Under the pieces are notes generated by a model. The model had not been told where the DNA came from and did not search any database. It saw nothing but the letters and a program-made list of their open reading frames with translations. Of a DNA stretch of 8,718 nucleotides, positions 1 to 6,530 are shown in pieces; the stretch's first letter is position 1, and each line of letters begins with the position of its first letter. The stretch lies in contig JAKFDW010000292.1 in assembly GCA_036675955.1 (NCBI GenBank), forward strand, positions 1 to 8,718, in the 5' to 3' direction. Made by a program: the position numbers and the translations under genes. The DNA is from Pollutimonas sp036675955. GTDB taxonomy: Bacteria > Pseudomonadota > Gammaproteobacteria > Burkholderiales > Burkholderiaceae_B.

Positions 1-1
1 G

Positions 2-412
2 TTATCTGTCTGTCGCGTTAATTTTCCGGTCGGGCATGCTAATTGCCGCTATGTCGTGACCGCAAACGACATAGGAGCTGCCATGGCTACGAAGCAAAGC
101 GACGACACCAAGAAAGAAAATCTTCAGGACGACGACCTGGCCCGCGAAGATCAGGCAAGCCACGGCGATCAACAGAATCGCAGTAAAAAGGACGGCCACA
201 CCAGTCAGGTGGGCTCCAGCCAGGATCAGCACAGCCAGCGTAACCGAGGCGAAGGCGCGCGCCGCAATTAACGCCTTCGGCGCATACGGAATCCACGCCA
301 TCGGCGGGATTCCGTTTTGCCACTCACTCGACCGACCTTGTAACAAATACGCATCAACCGTCCACATCCTGCGCAAAATCAGACCTTGATTTCTACGGAA
401 TAACCCTGCCAC
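2..412 (-). CDS. Putative small membrane protein, possibly a degenerate gene remnant
   Basis: The frame encodes 136 residues and ends at TAA (2-4). After about 45 polar residues come three hydrophobic stretches near residues 47-67, 68-90 and 93-108, then a short polar tail, so an inner-membrane location is likely. I do not recognise the family with confidence. The segment around residues 35-65 (IPPMAWIPYAPKALIAARA followed by a hydrophobic helix) loosely resembles the start of CDP-alcohol phosphatidyltransferases. The Asp-rich catalytic motif (DGxxAR) that should follow is absent: only LIFAG stands where DIFDG might be expected. The start is uncertain. GTG at 410-412 and ATG at 365-367 (residue 16) both lack a good Shine-Dalgarno site. 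The complementary plus strand also has an open frame, but it reads as the codon-by-codon complement of the hydrophobic segments. The gene is divergent from the TRAP operon. It could be a real small protein, a pseudogene, or a chance open frame. Confidence 0.42.
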   Translation of the reverse strand: MAGLFRRNQGLILRRMWTVDAYLLQGRSSEWQNGIPPMAWIPYAPKALIAARAFASVTLAVLILAGAHLTGVAVLFTAILLIAVACLIFAGQVVVLKIFFLGVVALLRSHGSSYVVCGHDIAAISMPDRKINATDR

Positions 413-552
413 CTGGTACGCTCAAGCTACCGTCCGCGGCCACAAATCACTTTCGGACCATACCTTGAAAGCCGCATGAATGCTGGGTTCTATTCAATTC
501 CCTAAGGATTTTCACCAACTCTTCAGACTCGATTCGGGGCGCTGTTGGCGTG

Positions 553-581
553 TTGACGCCCTTATTCGGATAGCCTATAAA
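553..581 (+). promoter_or_regulatory. Sigma-70 type promoter of the TRAP operon
   Basis: A -35 box TTGACG (553-558) and a -10 box TATAAA (576-581) are separated by exactly 17 bases, a near-consensus housekeeping promoter. Transcription would start near 588, leaving a leader of roughly 65 bases before the dctP start at 655. A 5-base inverted repeat, GGCGT-N4-ACGCC (547-560), overlaps the -35 box and could be part of an operator. Confidence 0.75.
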
Positions 582-642
582 TGCGACGGCAGTTGAGCGT
601 TTGTACCTTGTTGCAACCTACGACACATAGCATATAAAAGCC

Positions 643-648
643 AGGAGA
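643..648 (+). promoter_or_regulatory. Ribosome binding site of dctP
   Basis: AGGAGA lies six bases ahead of the ATG at 655. It is a strong Shine-Dalgarno sequence at normal spacing and fixes the start used for the binding protein. Confidence 0.8.
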
Positions 649-654
649 CTCAAA

Positions 655-1818
655 ATGAAGAGCAGTTCGAAAGAAGTCAGCCCGATCGCTGCGGGCAAGT
701 CGTCACGCCGCCAGTTTCTGGGTGGCGCCGCCGCCGGTACGGCGGCCGTGGTATCCATGGGGTTCCCCTCCATCGTCAGCGCGCAATCGCCCATCAACAT
801 GCGTTTCCAGAGCACCTGGCCAACCGTCGACATCTTCCACGAATTCGCACTCGACTTCGCCAAGAAGATCAACGACATGACCGGCGGCGAACTGAAGATT
901 GAAGTCTTGCCCGCCGGTGCAGTAGTGCCGGCTTTTGCCCTGCTGGATGCTGTCTCCAAAGGCACACTGGACGGCGGCCACGGCGTACTGGGCTACAACT
1001 ACGGTAAACAGAACGCACTGGCGCTGTTTTCATCGGGCCCGGCATTCGGCATGGACGCCAACATGATCCTGGCATGGCACAAGTACGGCGGCGGCAAAGA
1101 ACTCCTTGCCAAGCTGTACGAGTCCATCGGCGGCAATGTAGAGACCTTCCTTAGCGGCCCGATGCCCACGCAGCCATTTGGCTGGTTCAAAAAACCCGTT
1201 ACCAAAACCGAAGACCTGAAAGGTCTGAAGTTCCGTACCAACGGCCTGGCCATCGACCTGTTCACCGCCATGGGTGCTGCCGTAAACGCCTTGCCCGGCG
1301 GCGAAATCGTACCGGCTCTTGACCGCGGCCTGCTGGACGGCGCCGAGTTCAACAACGCCACATCCGACCGCCTGCTGGGTTTCCCCGATGTCTCCAAAGT
1401 TTGCATGCTGCAAAGCTTCCACCAGTCGTCGGAAACTTTCGAAATCATCTTCAATAAAGACAAATACGCCGCCTTGCCGGACAAGATGAAAGCCATCATC
1501 GCCAACGGCGTCGAAGCGGCGTCGGCCGATATGTCGTGGAAAGCGGTCGATCGCTACTCGAAGGACTACATCAAGCTGCAGAAAGAAGACGGCGTGAAAT
1601 TCTACAAAACGCCCGACGCCATCTTGCAGCAACAGCTGGTCGTGTGGGACGAGATCGTCACCGAGAAAGGCAAGACCAACGCCATGTTCAAGGAAATCGA
1701 GACATCGCAAAGGGAATTCGCCGCGCGTGCCCTCGCATGGGACATGGACACCAATAATAATCGCCGCATGGCCTACAACCATTACTTCGGCCGTAAAGCG
1801 GCTCCCAAGAAGAGCTAA
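655..1818 (+). CDS. dctP: TRAP transporter substrate-binding protein (DctP family, Tat-exported)
   Basis: The 387-residue protein is the periplasmic receptor of a TRAP transporter. It binds an organic anion and passes it to the DctQM permease. The N-terminus is a twin-arginine signal: SRRQFL at residues 17-22, a weakly hydrophobic Ala/Gly stretch, and a probable cleavage site after VSA (residue 43). The mature part has the family pattern: a start like MRFQSTWP, then FHE, GGELKIEVLPAG, DAVSKGTLDGGHG, GWFKKPV, GLKFRTNG and PGGEIVPALDRG. Arg194 in GLKFRTNG is at the position of the arginine that clamps the substrate carboxylate in TRAP receptors. Glu231-Phe232 lie where TakP-type proteins usually have Glu-Trp. 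The sequence resembles the mannitol/chloroaromatic group (FcbT1/TakP, COG4663). Length is normal for that group. The gene is first in the operon and is separated from dctQ by a terminator, which fits a receptor made in excess. The ligand cannot be predicted; an oxo acid or aromatic carboxylate is a guess. Confidence 0.93.
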   Translation: MKSSSKEVSPIAAGKSSRRQFLGGAAAGTAAVVSMGFPSIVSAQSPINMRFQSTWPTVDIFHEFALDFAKKINDMTGGELKIEVLPAGAVVPAFALLDAVSKGTLDGGHGVLGYNYGKQNALALFSSGPAFGMDANMILAWHKYGGGKELLAKLYESIGGNVETFLSGPMPTQPFGWFKKPVTKTEDLKGLKFRTNGLAIDLFTAMGAAVNALPGGEIVPALDRGLLDGAEFNNATSDRLLGFPDVSKVCMLQSFHQSSETFEIIFNKDKYAALPDKMKAIIANGVEAASADMSWKAVDRYSKDYIKLQKEDGVKFYKTPDAILQQQLVVWDEIVTEKGKTNAMFKEIETSQREFAARALAWDMDTNNNRRMAYNHYFGRKAAPKKS

Positions 1819-1838
1819 GCCGTAGCGCAGTTGCACTC

Positions 1839-1868
1839 AACACCACCCTCTTCACGGGTGGTGTTTTT
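1839..1868 (+). terminator. Intrinsic terminator/attenuator inside the TRAP operon
   Basis: A perfect 10-base stem, AACACCACCC (1839-1848) and GGGTGGTGTT (1856-1865), encloses a 7-base loop and runs into five T residues (1864-1868). This is a textbook rho-independent terminator 20 bases after the dctP stop. I see no good promoter between it and dctQ at 1901, so the permease genes probably depend on read-through, lowering their expression relative to dctP. Confidence 0.85.
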
Positions 1869-1900
1869 AATCGGCTTACCGCAAGCAAGGTGAATCTACC

Positions 1901-2527
1901 ATGCAAAGAATTTTGCTAACTATAGACCGGGTGAACACCTGGATCGGACAGCTGTTTGGCTGGTTCGTCCTGGCCCTTACCCTGTTCATTACCTATGAAG
2001 TGTTCTCCCGCTACGTATTGGGCTCGCCCCATGCGTGGTCCTTCGACGCCATGAACATGATGTATGGCGCGATGTTCATGATGGCCGGCGCCTACACCCT
2101 GTCCAAGAACGGACACGTGCGCGGCGACGTACTGTACGGCTTCTTCCCGCCACGCCTGCAGGCGGGCCTGGATGTCACCCTGTACATTCTGTTTTTTTTC
2201 CCGGGCGTCATCGCCTTGTGCTGGGCCGGCTATTACTATGCCGCCGAGTCCTGGGTGATCAACGAGCACTCCACCATCACGGCCGACGGCCCTCCAATTT
2301 ATCCCTTCAAAGCCATCATTCCTCTGGCCGGCATCACATTGCTGTTCCAGGGCTTTGTTGAAGTGGTCTACTGCATCCAGTGCCTCAAGCGAGGCAGCTG
2401 GCCCAAGCGCGATAAAGACGTGGAAGAAGTCGATGTCGACAAGCTCAAGGAAATGGTCAGTGTCGACGAAGACATGGAAGAGCTCGACAAGCTTGTCGTC
2501 CAGCAACAAAAGGGAAGCCATTCATGA
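1901..2527 (+). CDS. dctQ: TRAP transporter small permease subunit (DctQ family)
   Basis: The 208-residue inner-membrane protein is the small permease, which pairs with DctM. Four membrane helices can be placed near residues 14-36, 46-66, 88-112 and 135-161. The family signature follows the first helix: E33-V-F-S-R37-Y38, with W46 at the start of the second. The start is supported by AAGGTGA (1887-1893), seven bases before the ATG. After the last helix there is an unusual tail of about 45 residues (163-208), dense in Asp, Glu and Lys (for example DKDVEEVDVDKLKEM), which could form a charged helix in the cytoplasm. Most small permeases that I know end soon after helix four. The gene overlaps dctM by four bases (ATGA), indicating translational coupling. 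An 8-T run at 2192-2199 encodes part of the third helix; the frame is intact through it. Confidence 0.92.
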   Translation: MQRILLTIDRVNTWIGQLFGWFVLALTLFITYEVFSRYVLGSPHAWSFDAMNMMYGAMFMMAGAYTLSKNGHVRGDVLYGFFPPRLQAGLDVTLYILFFFPGVIALCWAGYYYAAESWVINEHSTITADGPPIYPFKAIIPLAGITLLFQGFVEVVYCIQCLKRGSWPKRDKDVEEVDVDKLKEMVSVDEDMEELDKLVVQQQKGSHS

Positions 2528-4413
2528 GAAAAGAAGTATGGTTTGGCCTCTCCATATTGGCCGCTGTTATTATCGCCCTGGTTATACTCATGCCGGCCCC
2601 GGCCGACATTACCAACGGACATTTGGGCTTGCTGATGCTGGGCCTGATCGTCGTGACCATCATGCTGGGATTTCCCACCGCCTTTACCTTGATGGGCATG
2701 GGGGTCATGTTTACCTATATAGCCTATCGAAACATGGGCCCGCAGTTGGCCATCCAGCAAACGCTCGACCTGATGGTCCTGCGCGCCTACTCGGTCATGA
2801 CCAGCGACGTGCTTATCGCCGTGCCGCTGTTCATTTTCATGGGTTATCTGGTTGAACGCGCGAACCTGATCGAACGCCTGTTCAAGAGCCTGCACCTTGC
2901 CATGGCGCGGGTGCCCGGTTCCCTGGCCGTGGCCACGGTCATCACCTGCGCCGTGTTCGCCACGGCAACCGGCATTGTGGGCGCCGTCGTGACCCTGATG
3001 GGCCTGCTGGCACTGCCGGCCATGCTAAAGGCAGGATATAGCGTGAAGCTCTCGGCAGGCGCGATCACAGCAGGCGGCTGCCTGGGCATCATGATCCCGC
3101 CGTCGGTATTGCTGATCGTATACGGCGCCGTGGCAGGCGTCTCGGTCGTCAAGCTGTACGCAGGCGCTTTCTTTCCCGGCATCATGTTGGCCTTGCTGTA
3201 CGTCATCTACATCATGATCGTCGCCAAGATCAACCCCAAGGCGGCGCCGCCGCTATCCCCTGAAGAACGACGGGTGACGCTTCCGGAATTCGCTGAAATC
3301 ACCAAGCGCACGATCAGCAACCGGGCAGTACCAGGCCTGATAGGCGCCATCAAGGGCAAGCGCAATGCCAATGTGCCCATGCGCACGCTGGTCAACCATT
3401 TGGGCATTGCCCTGCTTCCGGCGCTGGCTTTCGTGGCCGTCATGGGCTTGAGCTACAAGATGGTTACGGCCCCTCTTCCGCAGGAAGCCACGGGTCTGGT
3501 CGCAATGGGCTTCGCAGCCGAATCGGGCTTTGACTCCGCTGCCGACAGCGGCGGCTTGCAAGAGCCGGAAGTCGTCGGCGGCCTGGCAGAGCCTCCCGGT
3601 GCGGAAGCGCCTGCGGATGCGGCTCCTGAGGCGGCAGAAGAGCCCGCAGCAAATGAACGCCAACCTGCTCCCATGGCGTTCTGGATACTGCTTGCCATCG
3701 GCACGGTAATATTCGCGCTCTTCTATACGATCTTTACCTTTGCGCGGCTTGAAATTTTCAAGATGCTGCTCAGTTCGTTCTTTCCGCTGGCCATCATGAT
3801 ACTGGCGGTACTGGGCAGTATCGTGTTCGGCCTGGCTACGCCCTCGGAAGCGGCAGCCATGGGATCATTCGGCGGGCTGTTACTGGCCCTGGCCTACCGC
3901 CGGCTGAATATTCCGATGCTGAAGGAATCGGTCTACCTGGCTGCCAAGACCAGCGCCATGGTGTGCTGGCTTTTTGTGGGCTCCAGCATATTCTCGGCGG
4001 CATTTGCCCTGCTGGGTGGACAGGAAATCATCAATACCTGGGTATTGAGCATGGACCTCAGTCCCATGCAGTTCCTGATTCTGGCGCAAGTCGTGATCTT
4101 CCTGCTGGGCTGGCCGCTGGAATGGACGGAAATCATCGTGATTTTCATGCCTATTTTTCTGCCGCTATTGGCGCATTATCAGATCGACCCGCTGTTTTTC
4201 GGTCTGCTTGTCGCCTTGAACCTGCAAACTGCATTCCTGTCGCCCCCTGTCGCCATGTCGGCGTTTTACCTGAAAGGCGTCGCGCCGTCTCATGTGACGC
4301 TGAACCAGATATTTGCCGGCATGCTGCCTTTCATGGGGATCCAGATCATTGCGATCGTGCTGATGTACCTATTCCCCGCCATCGGCTTGTGGCTGCCCGA
4401 GGTGTTGTACTAA
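2524..4413 (+). CDS. dctM: TRAP transporter large permease subunit (DctM family) with extra membrane hairpin
   Basis: The 629-residue protein is the transport-catalysing large permease. Its first half carries the hallmark GGCLGIMIPPS (184-194) followed by VYGAVAGVSVVKLYAGAFFPG. The second half has LATPSEAAA (T439-P440-S441-E442) and, near the end, LSPPVAMSAFYLKG (S573-P574-P575), the equivalent of the usual TPP motif. It resembles the mannitol/chloroaromatic group (COG4664, FcbT3). A typical DctM is near 425-440 residues. The excess lies between the two halves, about residues 240-407: a basic stretch (KAAPPLSPEERR to KGKRNANVPMR), an extra helix (about 289-312), an Ala/Glu/Pro/Gly-rich acidic segment (about 313-383), and another extra helix (about 384-407). 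By the positive-inside rule the acidic segment should face the periplasm. AGGGA (2511-2515) precedes the ATG, which overlaps the dctQ stop. Longer large permeases exist in this order, so the insertion is probably genuine and not an assembly artefact. Confidence 0.93.
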   Translation: MRKEVWFGLSILAAVIIALVILMPAPADITNGHLGLLMLGLIVVTIMLGFPTAFTLMGMGVMFTYIAYRNMGPQLAIQQTLDLMVLRAYSVMTSDVLIAVPLFIFMGYLVERANLIERLFKSLHLAMARVPGSLAVATVITCAVFATATGIVGAVVTLMGLLALPAMLKAGYSVKLSAGAITAGGCLGIMIPPSVLLIVYGAVAGVSVVKLYAGAFFPGIMLALLYVIYIMIVAKINPKAAPPLSPEERRVTLPEFAEITKRTISNRAVPGLIGAIKGKRNANVPMRTLVNHLGIALLPALAFVAVMGLSYKMVTAPLPQEATGLVAMGFAAESGFDSAADSGGLQEPEVVGGLAEPPGAEAPADAAPEAAEEPAANERQPAPMAFWILLAIGTVIFALFYTIFTFARLEIFKMLLSSFFPLAIMILAVLGSIVFGLATPSEAAAMGSFGGLLLALAYRRLNIPMLKESVYLAAKTSAMVCWLFVGSSIFSAAFALLGGQEIINTWVLSMDLSPMQFLILAQVVIFLLGWPLEWTEIIVIFMPIFLPLLAHYQIDPLFFGLLVALNLQTAFLSPPVAMSAFYLKGVAPSHVTLNQIFAGMLPFMGIQIIAIVLMYLFPAIGLWLPEVLY

Positions 4414-4428
4414 CCCCGCGTCAATCAA

Positions 4429-4482
4429 GAGACCTTGCCAGGCGACCGTGTAGGCGCCCGTGTAGGCACCCGTGAAGGTCTC
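4429..4482. repeat. Three tandem 12-base repeats flanked by an 8-base inverted repeat
   Basis: Three imperfect copies lie head to tail: GGCGACCGTGTA (4441-4452), GGCGCCCGTGTA (4453-4464) and GGCACCCGTGAA (4465-4476). They are bracketed by a perfect inverted repeat, GAGACCTT (4429-4436) and AAGGTCTC (4475-4482), the right arm running into the last copy. The structure lies just after the dctM stop, in the gap between convergent dctM and the chemoreceptor gene. Its function is unknown. Confidence 0.6.
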
Positions 4483-4525
4483 CTCGACAAGCTGATCCAA
4501 TTCATCAGACTGATATTGATAAACC

Positions 4526-4554
4526 GGGCGATCTTAGGATCGCCCTTACTGTTT
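4526..4554 (+). terminator. Terminator hairpin between convergent dctM and chemoreceptor genes
   Basis: An 8-base perfect stem, GGGCGATC (4526-4533) and GATCGCCC (4538-4545), has a 4-base loop (TTAG). On the plus strand it is followed by TTACTGTTT, and on the minus strand by GGTTTATC. Neither tail is a strong U-tract, but the position between two convergent stop codons suggests it ends transcription from one or both sides. Confidence 0.65.
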
Positions 4555-4609
4555 CCCCTTGCGGCGATCACCACCAGCAAGGCGCGCGCACCGACGGCCG
4601 CTATTCGAT

Positions 4610-6355
4610 CTAGAACTCTTCCCATTCATCGCTTTTCGTTCCCTGGGGCGCGGAGGCCGCAAGACGCATGCGAGCGGCCGCTGCAGTAGGCCGGGCCGAT
4701 GCCGACTCGTTGCGACCATGGCTCGACACAGTCGCCCCCAGCTCCGTGCGCGCGCTGGCGAATACAGGCGTCGCGACACTGCCGCCGTTTTGTTCCACCT
4801 TGAAAAAGCTCACAATATCCACCAGCATGCCGGCCTGTTCGCTCAAACTGCCCGCTGCCGTGGCGGACTCCTCCACCAGGGCCGCGTTCTGTTGCGTAAC
4901 ATCGCTGAGCTGCAGCACGGCATCGTTGATCTGACTCAGGCCCGAGGTTTGTTCCGTCGTCGCGGCGCTGATTTCACTGATCAGGTCGGTCACGTGCTTG
5001 ACCTCGGCCACTATCCCTTGCATGGCTGCTCCCGCCTCGTCCACCAGCTTGCTGCCCGCCTCCACCTTGATCACGCTATCGTCAATAAGCGTCTTGATAT
5101 CCTTGGCGGCCGCGGCGCTTTTCTGCGCAAGACTGCGCACTTCGGACGCCACTACCGCAAAGCCACGGCCCTGCTCGCCGGCACGGGCCGCTTCCACCGC
5201 GGCATTGAGCGCCAGTATATTTGTCTGGAACGCAATGGTATCAATCACGCCGATAATATCCACGATGCGCTTGGACGAATCATTGATGCCCGCCATGGTT
5301 TCCACCACATTATTGACCACCTCGCCGCCCCTGGACGCCGACACGCTGGCCGTTGCTGCGCGCTGCGCGGCCTGCATGGCGACTTCTGCATTGCTGTGGA
5401 CCGTGCTGGACAGTTCTTCCATGGCTGCGGCGGTCTCGGTCAGATTGGCCGCCTGCTCTTCGGTGCGCTGCGATAGGTCCGCATTGCCTGCGGCGATCTG
5501 GCCTGCACCGGTAGCAATGCTATCGCTGCTTGCGAGCACCGACGCGACCAACTTGCGCAAGCTTTCTTGCATCGTGTTCATTGCCATGATCACGCTGCCC
5601 TTGACCGCGCGCGATGTATCGATGCGGTTCGTCAGATTGCCGCTGGCAATGGAATCGGCGATGGCCGCGACCTGTGCCGGCTCGCCACCCAGCTGACGCG
5701 TCAATGCGCGCGTTATGGCCCAACCAAGCAACATGGCCAATATCGCGCCGGCAATCGTCAGCGCTATAAGCGTGACCACTGTGCTGGAATAAACCTCGGC
5801 AATTTCATTCGCGAAGCGCTCCGCATTCAGGCGCTTGCCGTTGACCACTTTCTCCACTGCATCTTCGGCCACATCGCCTAGCGGGCGAGCAATTTCCAGC
5901 AGCTCTATTGTGGAATGATTCGCCTGTCCCGGCGGTTCAGGCTTGAGCAATACCAGCACCTTGTCAATTCCGGCCTTATAGGCGGCAACAGATTCGGATG
6001 CCTCCTTGAGCGTAGCCTTGCCCGCTTCGGTAACAAATAGTCCCTCAAGCCGTTTCAACTCGGCTTCTGCTCCCGCAAAGCGCTCGGCAATCTTCTTTAT
6101 CTCCACATCGCGCTCACTGAATGTTTGCGCAAGCAACGCCGTGCGTGCGGACCGACCAGCACCAATCAACAACGCATTGGCCGTCGAGGCATGGTGCAGA
6201 CCGACCAGTTCAATATCGTGCATGCTCGCAGCCATGGTATTGACCTGCCCGGTTGCCCTAACCCCCAGCCATCCAATAATGGCGGCGATGATGGCAACAA
6301 TCAGGAAGGATCCAGTCAGCTTGGTTCTGACGGTAAGGCTGGCGAACCAACTCAT
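4610..6355 (-). CDS. Methyl-accepting chemotaxis protein with C-terminal CheR-binding pentapeptide
   Basis: The 581-residue transmembrane chemoreceptor controls CheA kinase and so the flagellar motor. Domains in order: membrane helix 1 (about 12-31), a periplasmic region of about 160 residues predicted to be a four-helix bundle (about 32-190), membrane helix 2 (about 192-214), HAMP (about 215-268) and a cytoplasmic signalling domain (about 270-520). The hairpin tip is clear around 376-407 (FQTNILALNAAVEAARAGEQ, then GRGFAVVASEVR). Methylation helices look Tsr-like: EEQAANLTETAAAMEELSST near 299-318, and the 466-500 region. After a variable Ala/Ser-rich linker the protein ends in EWEEF (577-581), matching the W-x-x-F pentapeptide (NWETF in E. 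coli Tsr and Tar) that tethers CheR and CheB. GGAG, about ten bases before the ATG at 6353-6355, supports the start. The ligand is unknown. It converges on the TRAP operon and is divergent from the hemerythrin-like gene. Confidence 0.95.
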   Translation of the reverse strand: MSWFASLTVRTKLTGSFLIVAIIAAIIGWLGVRATGQVNTMAASMHDIELVGLHHASTANALLIGAGRSARTALLAQTFSERDVEIKKIAERFAGAEAELKRLEGLFVTEAGKATLKEASESVAAYKAGIDKVLVLLKPEPPGQANHSTIELLEIARPLGDVAEDAVEKVVNGKRLNAERFANEIAEVYSSTVVTLIALTIAGAILAMLLGWAITRALTRQLGGEPAQVAAIADSIASGNLTNRIDTSRAVKGSVIMAMNTMQESLRKLVASVLASSDSIATGAGQIAAGNADLSQRTEEQAANLTETAAAMEELSSTVHSNAEVAMQAAQRAATASVSASRGGEVVNNVVETMAGINDSSKRIVDIIGVIDTIAFQTNILALNAAVEAARAGEQGRGFAVVASEVRSLAQKSAAAAKDIKTLIDDSVIKVEAGSKLVDEAGAAMQGIVAEVKHVTDLISEISAATTEQTSGLSQINDAVLQLSDVTQQNAALVEESATAAGSLSEQAGMLVDIVSFFKVEQNGGSVATPVFASARTELGATVSSHGRNESASARPTAAAARMRLAASAPQGTKSDEWEEF

Positions 6356-6381
6356 TCAATTTTCTCCGGTTTTAATAGAAT

Positions 6382-6402
6382 CCCTGGCGTCGTTCACCAG
6401 GG
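6382..6402 (-). other. Small hairpin in the chemoreceptor leader
   Basis: CCCTGG (6382-6387) and CCAGGG (6397-6402) form a 6-base stem with a 9-base loop, about 27 bases upstream of the chemoreceptor start. A second small hairpin (TCCTC, 3-base loop, GAGGA, 6406-6418) adjoins it. If transcription starts further upstream, both would lie in the mRNA leader. No function can be assigned. Confidence 0.35.
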
Positions 6403-6485
6403 TTTTCCTCTCGGAGGATTTTAGGCTGGGGTACTATTACGGAAAGAAGAGAACTGAGGGTAATCCCTAGGGTAGTTCGAAATCG

Positions 6486-6499
6486 CCGGTCATGACCGG
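6486..6499. promoter_or_regulatory. Perfect 14-base palindrome, possible operator
   Basis: CCGGTCATGACCGG is a perfect palindrome immediately upstream of the -35 region of the hemerythrin-like gene and within the divergent promoter region. A dimeric regulator could bind here and affect either gene. It does not match a site I can name. Confidence 0.4.
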
Positions 6500-6503
6500 A
6501 TGT

Positions 6504-6530
6504 TTGCCTTTTTTATAAGATGTATATAAT
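6504..6530 (+). promoter_or_regulatory. Probable promoter of the hemerythrin-like gene
   Basis: A perfect TATAAT (6525-6530) is preceded by TTGCCT (6504-6509) with a short 15-base spacer, or by TTTGCC (6503-6508) with 16 bases. A second TATAAT lies at 6539-6544, so the exact -10 box is uncertain. The palindrome at 6513-6543 covers this core promoter, an arrangement typical of repression. Confidence 0.5.

Noticed and set aside
83..271. Plus-strand frame with a good Shine-Dalgarno (AGGAG) encoding a very hydrophilic small protein
   Set aside because: Its codons are the exact register complement of the hydrophobic minus-strand frame, which turns Val, Leu and Ile codons into Asp, Gln and Asn. 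Composition is low-complexity and Gln/Asp/Ser-rich. It is more likely a shadow, though the AGGAG keeps it from being wholly excluded.
610..617. GTTGCAAC palindrome in the dctP leader as an operator
   Set aside because: Eight bases is too short to stand out, and it lies downstream of the likely transcription start without a partner repeat.
1030..1836. Long minus-strand open frame (268 codons) opposite dctP
   Set aside because: Dense GC-rich codons on the real gene create open antisense frames. The translation has no recognisable domain, while the plus strand is a clear TRAP receptor.
2192..2199. Run of eight T residues in dctQ as a possible slippage or phase-variation tract
   Set aside because: The frame is intact and the run encodes Leu-Phe-Phe-Phe in a membrane helix, where such runs are common. 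There is nothing else to suggest switching.
1916..2521. Minus-strand open frame of about 200 codons opposite dctQ
   Set aside because: It is a shadow of the small permease; the translation is His/Gln/Asp-rich with no family features.
4559..5476. Plus-strand open frame of about 305 codons opposite the chemoreceptor
   Set aside because: Arg/His-rich translation with no motif, lying opposite the highly conserved signalling domain of the chemoreceptor.
6421..6480. Sigma-28 (flagellar) promoter for the chemoreceptor gene
   Set aside because: I looked on the minus strand for TAAA and GCCGATAA-like boxes at the right spacing and found no convincing pair. A weak TTTCCG/TAAAAT arrangement is possible but not worth calling.
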